Positions 10,170-23,185 are shown, counted from the first letter of the stretch. The stretch: 64,000 nucleotides of DNA from Paratinospora sagittata (GCA_035771175.1 JAYMFD010001095.1:333001-397000), one strand, 5' to 3'. Notes: generated by a model from the sequence alone, not told the origin. Translations and numbers: made by a program.

Positions 10170-12138
10170 TTCTTTAGAGATAAGGATAGTCATTGTCTAA
10201 GACAAATCTTTATTTTCATACTTACTTTCTAATTCCTTATTTCTCTCTAAATACAATTTAGTTTACTCTCTTAAGTGTATTATAAATAAAGGGTTTATGT
10301 GTTTGTTTTGGTCACTACAAAACTAGAGAGAATAGATTAGAAGAATAGAAAAGGAAAAAGATGGCTAGAAAAGAAAAGGCTTTGCAAGGCCAAGGCAATA
10401 TGAGTGCTAACAATTGCTAACATTGTATTATTTTCTTTTCTTTAATAATAGTCATCATTGATATTTTCCTTATTTAAGGATTTTTACCCTGTTAAAAAAA
10501 AAAACTGTCTCTAATTTCTAGTTCCTCTCTACTTATTTATTTTTTATGCGTGTCCAAATTCTTGCTCGCAAATAGTTGTTCTTTAATTTTTTGTTGCGGG
10601 GTCAGATTATAGAGCTAGCTTCTGGCTTGAATATGCTAGCAAGTATGCTGAGCCTAAAGGGGTGGATTGTTATAATCTGTTGGTGAAAAATTTGACCTAT
10701 ATACAATTAAGGAGATGCAATTAATCTTATATCCTAAGGAAGTGGATTGTCATGACCTGCAGGCGCAGCCTCTATATCTATTAACTATGTCAGGATAAAG
10801 CATACAATACATAAACTCTTTGGGGTTTGTATTGATCTCTTTGCTTCAACAACTCCAATAGTTGAAGACTCAAAGGTCTTGACAAAAAAAGAAGAGAAGA
10901 GATATGGAGAATACTACATATATATGTCAAACATATAACACTTTGTTTAGTGTTATTGTTTACTCATTACATTAGATTTCTAATGATTTCGAGCATGGAA
11001 TTGTTAAGTGCTCCATGCCTACCCCAGCCAAAGGTGAATCAGAGTAGGAAAAACGCCATCGTCCTAACGCTATTGAAAGATTGTGTTAGTGATAAGCGAG
11101 GGGGATGACTACTAGTTGTCTTAAGCAACGAGTAGTACCCTGAGCAAAGGAAGCCTCGTAGAGAACGATAAAGATTGATCAGCGGAGAGATAGGATAACT
11201 ATATGAAGATAGACTATCAGATAGATTGGAAATATAGCTCGAGAGAGATATTATAGCAACCATAGCTATTGTAGGAAGGAGGATGCCCCTTACTCCATTC
11301 CTTCCTTACGTCAAGGATGGCGGATCAGGAATATTAATTGTAGATGACATCTTTCTATAAAAATATATAATTAGCTTCCTATTCATCAAATATAATTTGT
11401 AGATTAAAAATTACGCAACACACAAAATATATAATATTGATTATTAATCATATTCTAACAATGACTAATATAATTAATTTTAAACTTTTTGCCATAACTC
11501 ATATAATTTCAAAATGTCACTCTATCTTCTTACAATTTATAATTTTATAATTTAATCATGACTTTCGAAAAGTAATCATTTTTTGAATTATTAATTAGTT
11601 CTTAATTACTAGAGAAATTGCGAGAATTCCATCATTTTTAATTTTATGTCTTAATTGAGTTTTTGCTAGTTAATTGATTTGTCACAGTACTAGAATATTG
11701 TCATTCAACATTTCACTTATTTAAAAAATGACTTGAATTTGAAAGAGAGTATTGCATCCATTTTTCTACTTCCATGATATAAAGAAATCTTCTTGGAAAA
11801 AGGGTTACGTTATTGTGCCCTAATTGACCCCTTTCTAGCTTTATAACTAGTCTATTCTTTTGAAGGGAAAATATATTCATATATTATAGATCAATTATAG
11901 ATTGTTTGTGATGGTCCTAAACTAGAAATGTCTTTATCACCATAGGCTTGGCCATATAACTATTTTTTTATTTATTTAAGAAAACTTCGCAATAGCATTA
12001 AGAAAAAGAAGATGTCTCTTCAGTTACAAGATCAGCAGCCACAGGCGGAATATCCTCTAACCATACAAGAGACTCACTAGACGATAGACCAAGGAGATAG
12101 TACATGTAAAGAAAACCTAACCTACTCCTATATACGCT
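10170..12138. other. Intergenic region
   Basis: No gene is supported. There is an A run at 10494-10505 and a TATAAATAA at about 10281. The sequence at 10600-11330 is somewhat richer in GC than its flanks but has no recognisable coding or repeat signature. Confidence 0.4.
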
Positions 12139-12139
12139 A

Positions 12140-12182
<43 letters not shown>
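12140..12182. repeat. (AAT)n microsatellite
   Basis: An uninterrupted run of about 14 AAT/ATA triplets. It gives the poly-isoleucine end of a spurious minus-strand ORF (12137-12325). Confidence 0.9.
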
Positions 12183-13206
12183 GATATACAATATAATCCG
12201 TGCAATGGATAAGTTGATCTTGAAGAGACCAAGATAAATGAACATGATAAAATGATTTGAAAGCTTTGCATAGCTAAGAAGCAATGAGAGTATAATTTAT
12301 GAAGGATGCGACCAAGAAAGGCCAAATTGAATAGTTTTTTATAATGTTATCACATTTCAGATTTCAGATTTCAGCTTTGGTTCATTTAATTATACATGAA
12401 AGTCAAATAGTATAATTTTGTTAATCGCTAAACTACTTTAGTTATCATAATATGATAATTGAACTAAGTTGTGTTATTGCAACATATTGTTTATTATTAT
12501 ATTTGGGTAGTCACCTTTTTTTCCCTTTATTTTTAATAAAAAAGAAAACATTGCGAGTATTTTTAAAATTATTACATAAACTTCAGATCATTTAAATACA
12601 TTGATATTAAAGGTATGTTAAAAGCTTTAAACTTAAGAAAATAAATTAATAGTACTTCAGCATACATAGGCCTATCTCCCCTTAGTACATAATGTTTATA
12701 TATAAAGAACTCTCATGATACATAGGTCCTATTTCCTCATAAAAGAAAAGGTAAGAAAGTCTAGCTAGATTCTCGTTGGAGCGTATCCTCTTAAAGTACA
12801 AGTGTAGCTAGGCTTAATTATTTCACTTATTGCATGATGATATAGTTGTTGTAGGTTGGTAGTGGGTGTGCATGTACATTAGATGTTTCACAATATATAA
12901 AACTTAAATCTACTTTTAAGTAATAATGTTAATAAAAATGAATAATAATATTACATTATGTAGAAAAAGCTAGCTAGGTCCATTAATAATTTGCCAATAT
13001 CAACAATATCCTCGACCCATTGATTTGTACTAAATGACAATAGGATCCCTAATTATTTAATATACTTACACATTTAAAACTTCACGCAAGCACATGGGAG
13101 TCACTCATGTGTAACATTATTGTTCATGATACTCTAATAGTCACTACACAAAAATGCATGACTGAATAAAAATGTATATATATTTTCTAATCATATAAGG
13201 ATCACC
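12183..13206. other. Intergenic region
   Basis: AT-rich DNA; no gene, terminal repeat or tail recognised. Confidence 0.4.
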
Positions 13207-13383
13207 ATATATAATATATTAGTATATTTCTTTTTTTTGATATCAACATTCTGGCGCTTAGGTGGTGTCCTCTTTCTATTTTATGACGAGAGTAATCCAC
13301 CTAAACTCAAGGTTACTATCAAACGCCGAAACGGAGGCCTCTCCCAACAATTTTTTTGTGTTTATAAGAATTCGAAATCGATA

Positions 13384-15588
13384 TGTCACGACGCCCCTAA
13401 CGTAGGCTGACGTCATGACCGGCACAGCGTACTATACACTGTACATACTCATATACAGTATATAATACACTGTCAGCCTTCACGTACTCTCACAATACTT
13501 CCTAAAATGTACAGTAATTTTTTATTTTTTTTATTTTTTTTAATATACCACACACCAAATCAAATCAAATATATATAGATGATCATTCTACTCACATTTA
13601 TTCCACAAAATAAATTCTCACCTGATACGTATCTATGATCAGCTCATTTCATCACCCCAAGCATTATATAATATGATCACACAACCCATCTAGGTGATAT
13701 TACATATATATCGTGTGTGATAATTATACATATCAAAATAACAAAAGCTATTTCCTCCAAGCATACATACACATACCAAATGAAGGCTCACGTGATTATC
13801 ACTCACGGATGTGTCTTTTTCCTTCGACTCAATACCTGAAATATTGGAAGAAATGGGGTGAGCAATCAACAGCTCAGTGAATATAGTTCTTGAGATGACA
13901 ATTATATACATTTAGAGAAATATGACATTTAAAATTAGTTCAAACACTTATTCAACACATGCATCATTCAACGAATATATTGTACATGTCAACAACATAA
14001 ATTGCATGATTTTCAATAACACAATGCACAATCTCCCTCCTCCGCAAGGCAAGAGAGCGGGTTTAACCCTTGTATGGCCGTTACAAGGTAGCCACAACCT
14101 CTCATTACCCAAGTTACAGTCATTTCAAGGATCTCAACCCTTGTTAGAACAGACCTACTGACAATGAGGACTCGCAAAACCTCATCCGGGGTTAATGCCT
14201 AACGAAATGACAATGAGGACTCGCAAAACTTCATCATTACAAACTCCAATTGCTAAAAATCAGTTTGCATGATCCATAAAACTCAATGCATAATATATAA
14301 ATATAACATGCATACAATCAAACATTTTATATTCGTACAATGTCATACAAGAACCAAATCAAGAAAATTATACTCACAGTACAACACGTTCCACTTAAAC
14401 TCAATCATCGTCGCTTTCGAGTCCAGCTCCAAGTTAAATCCAACTAATTTAACCTGTCACAATCACTCCATAATTCAATTTCATGTATTTATATCTATTT
14501 ACATCTTTAATTTCTCAACTCATTTCAAATCACGAATAATAAATCCCTTTAGGACTCATAAGCAGTTGAAGAAACTACTAAATCGTTTCTGTGGTCAATC
14601 TAGATATTTCCACAAGAAAGAACAGTGAAAATAGATGTCCAAATCATATTTTCACGACATCATATCCTTAGTTACTAAAACGATCAAAACATATCCAAAT
14701 ATCATGTTCCAACGTCCGGAATTTAGTTCTTCACGATTCTATGATCTCAAACCGGGGTTTCATTGGGTTCACATCATTGGTCACATCACTGGTCAATGTT
14801 CACTGTTCACTATGCACTATTCACTGTGCACTGTGCACTATTAATTGTGTACTATTCACTATTTCTCACTATTCATCCGAAAAATGTAAATTGTATTAAA
14901 ATTGTCAAACGGTCTCCAAAACGCATGAAATAGAATCTAACCACAGATTCGGAGTCCCGACAGTCCAGAAAGTGTTTTTCTACTTTCCTAGCAGATTTTC
15001 CATTAACGTTAGGTCAAAACCCCAATTTTTGAAAATGCCGTAAAACGGCTCCCACAGTCAAAATTAGTCCGCTAGAAACGTTACATCTAGCTTAGATAGT
15101 AATTTCACGAAGAAAGAGAGTGGAAATCACTTACCAGAAGTCCAAATTTTGCGCGAATCACGCGTTCCTCTTTTCTTTCCTCCTCTTTCTTCTTCTTTCT
15201 TTCGTTTTCTCCTTCTGCTTCTCCAGTTAAGTTTGATTTTATTATTTTATTATTTTATTATTATTTTATTATTTTATTATTTTATCTTCTTTTGAATACT
15301 ATTCGTAATACTATTTGATAAACAGTATCTTATAAATAGTATACTTACTATTCAAATACTGTTCACTATTTTATTTTATTTTATCTTTTTATTCATTCTT
15401 CTTCATACACTCAATCCACATTTTTAAGTAACCAACCATACACATATATATTTGTCTTTTTCTTTATACACTCAATCATACACATATATTTAGCTCTTAC
15501 GTATAAAATATGTGTATTCTCAAGTATATAGTTAGCTCTTACACAGAAAATACGTATATGTATTTAAGTAAATTTACAGGGTGTTACA
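13384..15588 (+). mobile_element. Solo LTR (2.2 kb) inside a SINE
   Basis: It begins TGTCACGACGCCCC and ends CAGGGTGTTACA. The 5-bp TSD cgata is exact (13379-13383 and 15589-15593). There is no pol-like coding sequence. A block near 13856-13880 (GGGGTGAGCAATCAAC, then CTCAGTGAATA) parallels the GTGAGCC...CAGTGAATAG block of the other big LTRs, so a related gypsy-type lineage is likely though the family differs. At 14780-14865 there is an irregular 'CACTGTTCACTATTCAC' simple-repeat tract. The frames at 13922-14844 are non-coding. Confidence 0.75.
14780..14870. repeat. Irregular CACTATTCACTG simple-repeat tract
   Basis: Degenerate repeats of CAC-TATTCA/TGTTCA/TGTGCA units run for about 90 bp within the solo LTR. 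Confidence 0.6.
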
Positions 15589-15682
15589 CGATACCTCTTG
15601 CTTAAGCGATCAGGGCACCTTTCACTCAAGTCAATCCTGATTTGGTGTGTATTTTTTATTCCTATATATAATATATTAGTAT

Positions 15683-18600
15683 GTTAATTTCTTTGTCCCA
15701 TATATAAAATATATGAAATTAATCTCTACAAGAAATACAAACAAAAATCATTGAATGTAGGAACATTAATGCTGGCTCTATATATAGGTAACTTTTGCAT
15801 AGCCTATATAAGGCGCCTACCATATATCTAGGGCCGCTATAAATATATATATATATATAGGGCCAAAACCTTTTTTTTTTCCTTTCTTTTTTTTTTTTTT
15901 GTTAAAAAGGGCTTCAACCTTTTCTCATACTTTTTTGATCTTTTACTTTATCAGTTATTTTTAATATCTTTAATTTACAATGTAAGCAATGTAAAGATTT
16001 TAAAGAGTGATCTAAAATTTAGAAAGAGTACTGTACCACTTGCAAGAAGGCCTAGTTTGAAATTGAGTTGATAAATCTATACATCTAAATAATATTTTAA
16101 AGAGTGATCTTGATTAATAATGATAAACTGTTATTGAAATAATATTTATTACGTATATTTATAACTATGATTTTATTTACTTTAACTTTTAAATATCTCA
16201 GCTAAAGGCATGATTTTGAGTGAAGCTACAGTTTAGCAGCGAGCTTTGTAGACCACACATATATATATATATAATTATTAATTATTAATTTTTTAAAAAG
16301 GAAAAGCTACTAAGAGGAAATTATTAATGTGGGCTTTCTTTTTTTTTTTTTAAAGGTTGGCTCTCGTCAATAGTTGTGCTACAATTAAGAAGGCCAGGGA
16401 AGAGACACTAAGTGATGAAATATATCTATGTATACAGAGTATCAAATAGGTACTGATTCATCAATTGATAGAAAAGATGAAGAGATCAGTGAATAATAAA
16501 GAGCCAATTAATTAGATGAAAGAAAAGAGAAGAAAAAAGAGGAATCCAATGAAAAGGGCACCTAACATCTCACCAAATAAGCATGTGCCATGACCTAAAA
16601 TGAATGGAGAAAGCAATATGACAGCAACAAGGGGTTTGTTATTAGTTTGTATATTTATTTATATATATATATGGAGTGTTCTCTCAGCCCTTTAGTGAAT
16701 CCACAGTTTCTCCTTTGTTAGCCAAGTGTAGGGTATATATATATATATATAGGAGAGAGAAGGCTTCATAACTGAAATAGCTAGCTAGCTAGCCACTGTG
16801 TTCTCTTCAATGTATTAATCAATCATTTGTATATCAGCCTACATATATTAACATATTCGTATATATATATACAATCTAGCTACATGGAACCAACCGAATT
16901 GGAGGTAGATACAGTTCACCAAATCAATAGAGACTTCCTTATCATGAGATAAATTGCAGACAGTCGCCTTGTGTAGCTATCATATATACCTCAAGTACAA
17001 GGTATAAACATGCGCATTTTGAACATTTATCATGATTTTCTAGCAGTTGATATCTTAACAATTATTTTACGTGTTATAATTATATTTACAAATTATGTAG
17101 CTAGGAATTCTACCCAAAATCGTGTAACAAAGATATACCCACATGAGTTCATTGTTCTATTATATAATGCTCCTTAATTATGTAAGTCCTTAAAGAGGAT
17201 TTATCGAATTACTTATGCTTTGGAATGTCTACATGTTTTCCTTTCTTGTGGGCATTATATATAGCCATTGGGGAAAAAAAGAATATGAAAGATTTAATAA
17301 CTAATATTTAACTACCACTATTAGTATTATATGTTATATGTAGAGGAAAATTCTAGTATAACTACAATTTTTTGTAATTACATTTGTAACTACAGATGTA
17401 TAATTATTGAATATTTTATTACACACCTTAAGATATGTAAAACATTAATATCTTATCTAATGAATATAAATATGTAGTTGCACACACAATTACAAAATTT
17501 AAAGTTAGTTTAATATTTTCGATATGTATGTATATACTTTGATTTCATACATCCATAACTATGTTAGAATATCAACAAGATGCAGTGTACAGATTGGTAG
17601 AATAATTGACCACAAAATTTATAAAATCAAAGCTTTCTCCATGAATGTCTTCCTTTTGAATCTTCTGTGAGTACTCCAAGATATACCTTAAGAGACAACT
17701 CACGTGCTAACCCCTTCACTTGAATCAAACTAAGTCACAAACCTAAAACCAATAAAGCAGAATTATAATAAAAAAAAATAAAAAATAAAAAATAAGTTTT
17801 TACACCTCACTTTTGAAAGAAACCCAGCTCCTCCTACACATATTCTAAAGAGCTTTTTAAGATATATTGAAACATCACAACACTATTCCTCCTCCCAAAA
17901 GCAGTACTGCTATAAGCTCCAAACACAACCATCTCAATCTCACAAACAAATAATTCCCTCCATCTCCATCCAAGCCTATAACAAGGACCCCCACCCTTCA
18001 AATTAAAATATACATATATTAGTCCCTCTTTAATCCTTTATCACCAAACCTAATTAATAATAAGCAAAGCTAGCCCCATTTTGAGCCACGTGTCGCTTAA
18101 CCATGAGAACAAGTGCCATGTGCTATATCCTTTCTTTAAGTACCCTATCAAGTCAAATGGGTCAGTTCTTTTTTCTTAGTATATATCAATTTAATTCCTG
18201 GTTACAACCCAAATTATACTATATATATTATGGGTCCAATTAATTCCCATCTTCCAATCTCGAATTTCTTATTGGTTCTCAATTTCACATCCCTCTCTTT
18301 TTCTCTCTTCACTATATATAACAGACTCTGCACACAAAGCTTTTGCCACCGTAAGGTAATTCGGGGAAGAGACAATATAAGCATCCTCGCATATACGTGC
18401 ATTATAGAGGCTATATTCCCGATTTAAAAACCTACAACCTCTAAATCACAACAAAACAACTTTAGCCAATGCTAGTGCCCTAATATATATGAAAAAAAAT
18501 TGATGTATATATGAAAAAATTCCTTGGACATTGGGGGAGGGAGGAAAATGGACATTTCAACAACCTACATCATGTTTTTCATTTTTCCATTACTTGGTGA

Positions 18601-18684
18601 TCCTTATCATGTTAGTGCATGTGTCATCCATAAAGTCCCTTCCATATAATTGAATTGATGCAAGGTGAGAGAACCTTAAGTGAT
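15683..18684. other. AT-rich intergenic region upstream of the PADRE gene
   Basis: No gene or bounded element was recognised. Short AT runs occur at 15844-15860, 16258-16275, 16735-16752 and 16861-16872. A G-box/ABRE-like GCCACGTGTC is at 18085-18094, and a TATATATAAC box is at about 18312, but no coding sequence follows it directly. Confidence 0.45.
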
Positions 18685-18688
18685 GCAT

Positions 18689-18722
18689 GGGGTTGGGGTT
18701 GGGGTTGGGGTGGGGGTGGGGG
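18689..18722 (+). promoter_or_regulatory. G-run cluster, potential G-quadruplex
   Basis: Six consecutive G runs, GGGG-TT four times and then GGGGG-T-GGGGG, occur within 34 bp about 345 bp upstream of the PADRE start, followed by CCCCC. Four or more runs of at least four G with 1-2 nt loops meet the usual criterion for a stable four-tetrad quadruplex on the coding strand. Whether it lies in the promoter or the 5' UTR is unknown. Confidence 0.7.
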
Positions 18723-19037
18723 ACCCCCTAAACAATTGGGTCCCCAAAAACCACAAGTACAGAGAGATTACAATTATTCATGTCATGGGTTTCAGCCTCA
18801 GCAAGAGAAAAATTCCCCTAAAAAAAGCAACACCCCAAAAATTAAGTATTAATACTAACATCATTTCTTACCAAAGTTCTATATGTTATGGGATGCCCAC
18901 AGTCTCACTTTGGTTATTAATGGAGAATAAGATAAGAGAGAATTCATTCCCTTTCCCCTCATAATTAATATACCCTTGTCTTCTTTCTTTTCTTTTTCCT
19001 TCATCTTCTTATTCTTCTTTTATCTATCTATCCCTCC

Positions 19038-19046
19038 ATGAGATAG
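19038..19046 (+). promoter_or_regulatory. Minimal upstream ORF (Met-Arg-stop)
   Basis: ATGAGATAG ends 20 nt before the PADRE ATG (19067), within a pyrimidine-rich stretch that looks like a 5' UTR. A two-codon uORF this close could lower main-ORF initiation. This holds only if the transcript starts upstream of 19038, which I infer but cannot show. Confidence 0.5.
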
Positions 19047-19066
19047 CTAGGTAGCTCTAGATAGCC

Positions 19067-19636
19067 ATGAAGAACACAATTAGGTGCTGCATCTCTTGCA
19101 TTCTTCCCTGTGGAGCTCTTGATGTAATTCGAATAGTGCACTCGAACGGGCGGGTCGAAGAATTCAGCCAAACGATTCGAGCTAGCGATATAATGAAGGC
19201 GAATCCAAAGCATGTTCTTAGAAAACCGACCTCGGCTCCCAGTGAAGAAGGAATTGTTCAAAAAATAGTGGTAGTTCCACCAGAAGCAGATCTGCAAAGA
19301 GGGAAGATATATTTTCTCATTCCAGTAGCTAATGACCCAGCTCATCAGAAGAACAGTACTAGCAGAAGATCATCAGGAACTGCAACAGGAACGAGAAGCA
19401 GGAAGGAGAAGAGAGAACAATCATCAGAAAATATGATGATTAGAAGAAGGAATCCAAGTGAAACAAGCTCCAATATCTCCAATATGACTAATAATAAACA
19501 TCTTGATGATCTTTCTGATCAGTACTTGACAGAGATCTTATCAGAGAATAAATCCACCCAATCGTTAAGAGATCGAAGACGAGGTCGAGTTGGCGTGTGG
19601 CGCCCTCATTTGGAAAGCATTTCTGAATCAGATTGA
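19067..19636 (+). CDS. PADRE-domain (DUF4228) protein
   Basis: A single 189-residue frame from ATG to TGA with no intron. The N-terminal PADRE region (about 1-88) runs MKNTIRCCISCILPC, then IRIVHSNGRVEEFSQTIRAS, IMKANPKHVLRKP, and after a short gap QKIVVVPPEADLQRGKIYFLIP. The middle (90-170) is basic and Ser/Asn-rich, predicted disordered. The end, VGVWRPHLESISES, is the conserved C-terminal motif of this family. PADRE proteins are plant-specific and mostly known from transcriptional responses to pathogens and abiotic stress; no biochemical activity is established. The Cys cluster at residues 7-15 could be lipid-modified (inference). There is no Gly2, so N-myristoylation is not expected. Confidence 0.9.
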   Translation: MKNTIRCCISCILPCGALDVIRIVHSNGRVEEFSQTIRASDIMKANPKHVLRKPTSAPSEEGIVQKIVVVPPEADLQRGKIYFLIPVANDPAHQKNSTSRRSSGTATGTRSRKEKREQSSENMMIRRRNPSETSSNISNMTNNKHLDDLSDQYLTEILSENKSTQSLRDRRRGRVGVWRPHLESISESD

Positions 19637-20460
19637 TCCAAAACAAGCAAACAAACAAAAATATTTAAGGTTAATTCTTCTGAAGAAGATCATGAAGAAG
19701 AAGAAGAAGAAGAAGAAGAAGAGGCAAAGGTGTGTATATAGATAGATCATCATCATCATTATCATAATATTGAGAATTAAACAGTACTGTTAGGGTTTTG
19801 ATCCCTGATGATGTCTTTCTGAATTGATCAGATTGGTTTCTTTTTTCTTTTTCCATTTTTTTTTTTTAAATTTGAGGGGTTTTGGATTTTGATTAATTCA
19901 CTTTTTTCAGAGTTCAAATTTCTTGCTTAAAGTTGCAGATTTTAATTCATGAAGAATCAATGGACAATTTCTACTTCATTTTTCTTCTGTTGTTGGAAAT
20001 TAGAATATACAAAGAAATTAAGATGAAGAGATTGGTGGGGAAGCAAGAGCTTTTGTTTTCTACTGTGAGGTGTGAATTACTAATTGTGGAAACAAAAGTT
20101 AAAATTATAATGTAAGGGGACCCTGGAGATCCTCTGTACAACTTGCTTCTCTACACCCTTGTCGTGGATGCGCCACGTGGCCATTAGTAATATCTTATGA
20201 TATATTATTAGATATTTTTTCTAAAATAAAATACCATTGTATATATTTATGTAACGATCATTATTAATTATTGATGTAACACTTATCTAAGTATTATAGA
20301 CTACTTAGATATGTGTTATCAACTCGAATAAATCTCAATTACAAGTGTGTATATATATCCGTTTAGTTTTGTAGATTTTGATTATGATTAATTTCAATCA
20401 GAATTATGGTTAATTATGCAATGTACTTAACTATACACTTTGTCAAATCAAGATAGATAA
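19637..20460 (+). other. 3' flank of the PADRE gene
   Basis: A probable 3' UTR follows the stop. It contains a (GAA)n run at 19694-19721 and (ATC)n at 19747-19758. A palindromic G-box GCCACGTGGC occurs at about 20171-20180. No further gene is seen. Confidence 0.45.
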
Positions 20461-20461
20461 G

Positions 20462-20496
<35 letters not shown>
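20462..20496. repeat. (AT)n microsatellite
   Basis: A pure AT dinucleotide run of about 17 units. Confidence 0.9.
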
Positions 20497-20497
<1 letters not shown>

Positions 20498-22110
20498 TAC
20501 TGTAATATATATCTTTTATTTAAATACTTTGGCTTCAACCAATTAATTGAAGATGTCAATTTATATTGATGAATATCTATAAATTGGTGGTATCTGGTAG
20601 TAGTCATGTCACATAGACTTTGTACCAAAGTTGGCTTTTATCACTAGCTATTGCCAGTATATATCTCACTAACGGCTAGGAAAACAGTCTAAAATATTCT
20701 TCTTGTCAACCAAAAAAAAAAAAGCTACAAGTTATTTTCTTTTCAATGTGCTAATAATGTAACAAACAAAGTGGATGTATATATATTTAATTTAATTAAA
20801 ATAATTTAATATATATTGATATAGAGACATGGCATGTGTACTCCATACTTTTTTTGAGCATGTGGGTAAATTTGAAATCCATGTATTTTTTATTTTATTT
20901 TTATAAGACTATATATGTAGCCATGTATGTACATTGATCCATGCTGATTAAATCTAATCAATTAAATAATATGTTTGATAGAAATTGGTTACATTTTAGG
21001 GTCAGTATAATGGTTGACAACTAACTCCATAAAACAACGTCTCGAGTTTCAATCTTACTTCAAGTAGGTTAGTTTTTATAATGTTTCCCATATAAAAAAA
21101 AAAATTGGGTTCAGAAACATTTTAATGAACTATTCAAATTGAATGCCCGTGATGTTTAGAAACTCTTGAACTAAAAACAAAAAGCTTATATTATATAATT
21201 ATGATATTATAAATTAAAAAATATTAATTTAATTGTAAAAATTATACCTATAACTGTAATTATATCATTAATATTAATGAATATGCATATATTATATATC
21301 TCATTACATTTTTAATATTATAAAAAGTGTAATTGCTTTTGTAGTTGTAATTTTCTTTTACAATTAAATTAATATTTAGGATAAATTTTATTATTATTAT
21401 TTTTTAAACATATATAAAAGATAGTTATTTGTGAGTGGTAGTGGAGGGGTGGAATTAGCCTTAAACCATGGCAGGCTGGTGCTCTACATGTAAGACATGG
21501 AAGTTGATGATTTGGTCGGCCACTTTAGAAGAGCGGTGCAACCAATTCAATAGATATATGCACATATATAGAGAGATGTATATATAAGAAACTATAAGAG
21601 AGAGTCAAAGAAGAAGAAGAAGAAGAGGCGGACTTTGGTAGGCGACGTGGGCGGTACGGAGAGTGGGGTAGATTGAGGTTCATGCACCTAAGGTGTACTA
21701 CATCTTTTATTTTTATTTTTTATTTTCCAACGAAAAGGATCCAAAATCCAAGTGAAAGTCACTTGCACTTGTATATTTATATATATCTATAAAATATTAC
21801 TTTGGCTTTGCACCTGAACCACCACTGCTGCCCTTTTCTATGGATAATGATTTGATGGTACCGCATCACCGTATAGAGTTGCCACTGATAAGACTTTTTG
21901 CTGGGCCCACTCTTTATTTTGAAAGCTAAGCCAAAGCCCTTTAGATATTCTTTTGGGTAAGATTTTTGTCCCAATTTAAGATCTGAAATTAACATAAAAA
22001 ATTGTGAGAAGATTTTCCTCTTCTCTTCTTTTTTTTTTTTTTGCTTAGTAGTATAAGATCACACTAAACACCCGAACATTAGAAGTTAAGAGGGTAACGT
22101 TAAAACATTA
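20497..22110. other. Intergenic region
   Basis: AT-rich sequence with no supported gene. A short (GAA)n is at 21611-21627, followed by a locally GC-richer segment (GGCGACGTGGGCGG) at about 21650. The frame at 21777-21995 is not recognisable. Confidence 0.4.
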
Positions 22111-22114
22111 GATT

Positions 22115-22320
22115 ATGTTTGGTCTCCAATCAAAAAAAATGTTTTCATTTACCAAATAATGAAAAATACAAAACAGAAAAAAATTATTACTCAACCAATC
22201 TTTTTCAAGTTTGAGAAATGACAAGATATTATTTTTCAAGTTTTCTGATATTACTTTTTGGATACTATGAAAATAGAAAAAATTATTTTCAGATACTCAA
22301 CCAAAGTGGCCTTAGCTAAA
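22115..22320. mobile_element. Possible MITE
   Basis: GATTATGTTTGGTCTCC on the left and CAACCAAAGTGGCCTTAG on the right form a weak inverted pair of the TTTGGTT type around 200 bp of AT-rich DNA, like the elements at 4887 and 43796. No TSD was found. Confidence 0.35.
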
Positions 22321-23170
22321 TGGTCAAATTATTATATTATATATAGTTTATGATATTAAAAATAAAATATAGGTAGTGTTTGGGAAAAGAAAAAAAAAAG
22401 ATTAATGGTGGTATTCTTGACATTACTCTTTTAAAAAATAAAATAAAAAATTGGCTGCACCATACCCTTAAATGCAAGGAAGTAAGCTATTTCAGATATA
22501 TACATATATATAAAAGACTTTGAAATTAAAATAAAAGAGAATTTCAGATATATAAAACTTAACCAATCTTTTTTTTTTTTTTTTTCTTTTTTCTTGCAAC
22601 TTTATCCCAATACTATGCATGCACATCCTTAATTACTTTTGTAGGGAGGTGATGTTTCGTGTGCAAAAGCTAGGAAAGGGAACATTTAGCATCAATATGG
22701 AAACTAGAAAGCAAGAAGAAGCTGATGAATGATTAGTTCTTCTTTCTTTCACTTTCTTTATCAACTTTTAACAAATCCAAAAGCAAGAAGAAAATGCCCC
22801 TTCTTTCTTCAACTTTTAAGACGTTTATCCCCATCCATTGAACCTTAAAATAGGAACCAAAATAATCCTTGTTTTTTTTTAAAAAAAATTAATATTTTTA
22901 TTAAGACGTTTCAACGCACTGGACTCTCACCATTACAAAAATATTACGTACACACAACTTTATCCTTAACGGCAAAAGGCCGGGTTATTTTTAAATTCAA
23001 ACACATAAAAGTTCATGTTACGTTGAAATAGTTTCTATGTGAACCCTATGCCTTCTGCTGAGCATTCTAATTCTTACTCTCTAAAGTTGCTAAAAGAGCA
23101 CTGTTTGTGTTTAAAAATAGGGATACAAAAAAAAAATGAAAGTTAATTAGAAAATTACTTTTTATTCTTT
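22321..23170. other. Intergenic region
   Basis: No gene seen. Poly-T tracts are at 22568-22585 and 22872-22880. Confidence 0.4.
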
Positions 23171-23185
23171 TTTAAAAGTAGATTA

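Larger units (their letters stand above)
13207..15682 (-). mobile_element. tRNA-type SINE with exact 19-bp TSD, split by an LTR
   Basis: A 19-bp repeat ending in AATATATTAGTAT flanks the element exactly at 13207-13225 and 15664-15682. Between the copies, excluding the nested LTR (13384-15588 plus one cgata), are 228 bp read on the minus strand. The tRNA-like head (CGCTTAAGCAAGAGGT, then a degenerate B box) is at 15594-15655, a GGGAGAGGCC body at 13300-13350, and an A-rich tail next to 13230. The GGGAGAGG...GGACACC body resembles the SINE at 23186-23385. The TSD length and tail fit LINE-mobilised SINE insertion. Confidence 0.75.

Noticed and set aside
13922..14844. Three plus-strand ORFs of 69-119 residues
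   Set aside because: They lie inside the 2.2-kb solo LTR with exact TSD, are AT-biased, and show no retroelement or host protein motif.
18685..18724. Interstitial telomere tract
   Set aside because: The unit is GGGGTT rather than the plant TTTAGGG repeat and spans only 34 bp; treated as a G-rich regulatory or simple sequence instead.
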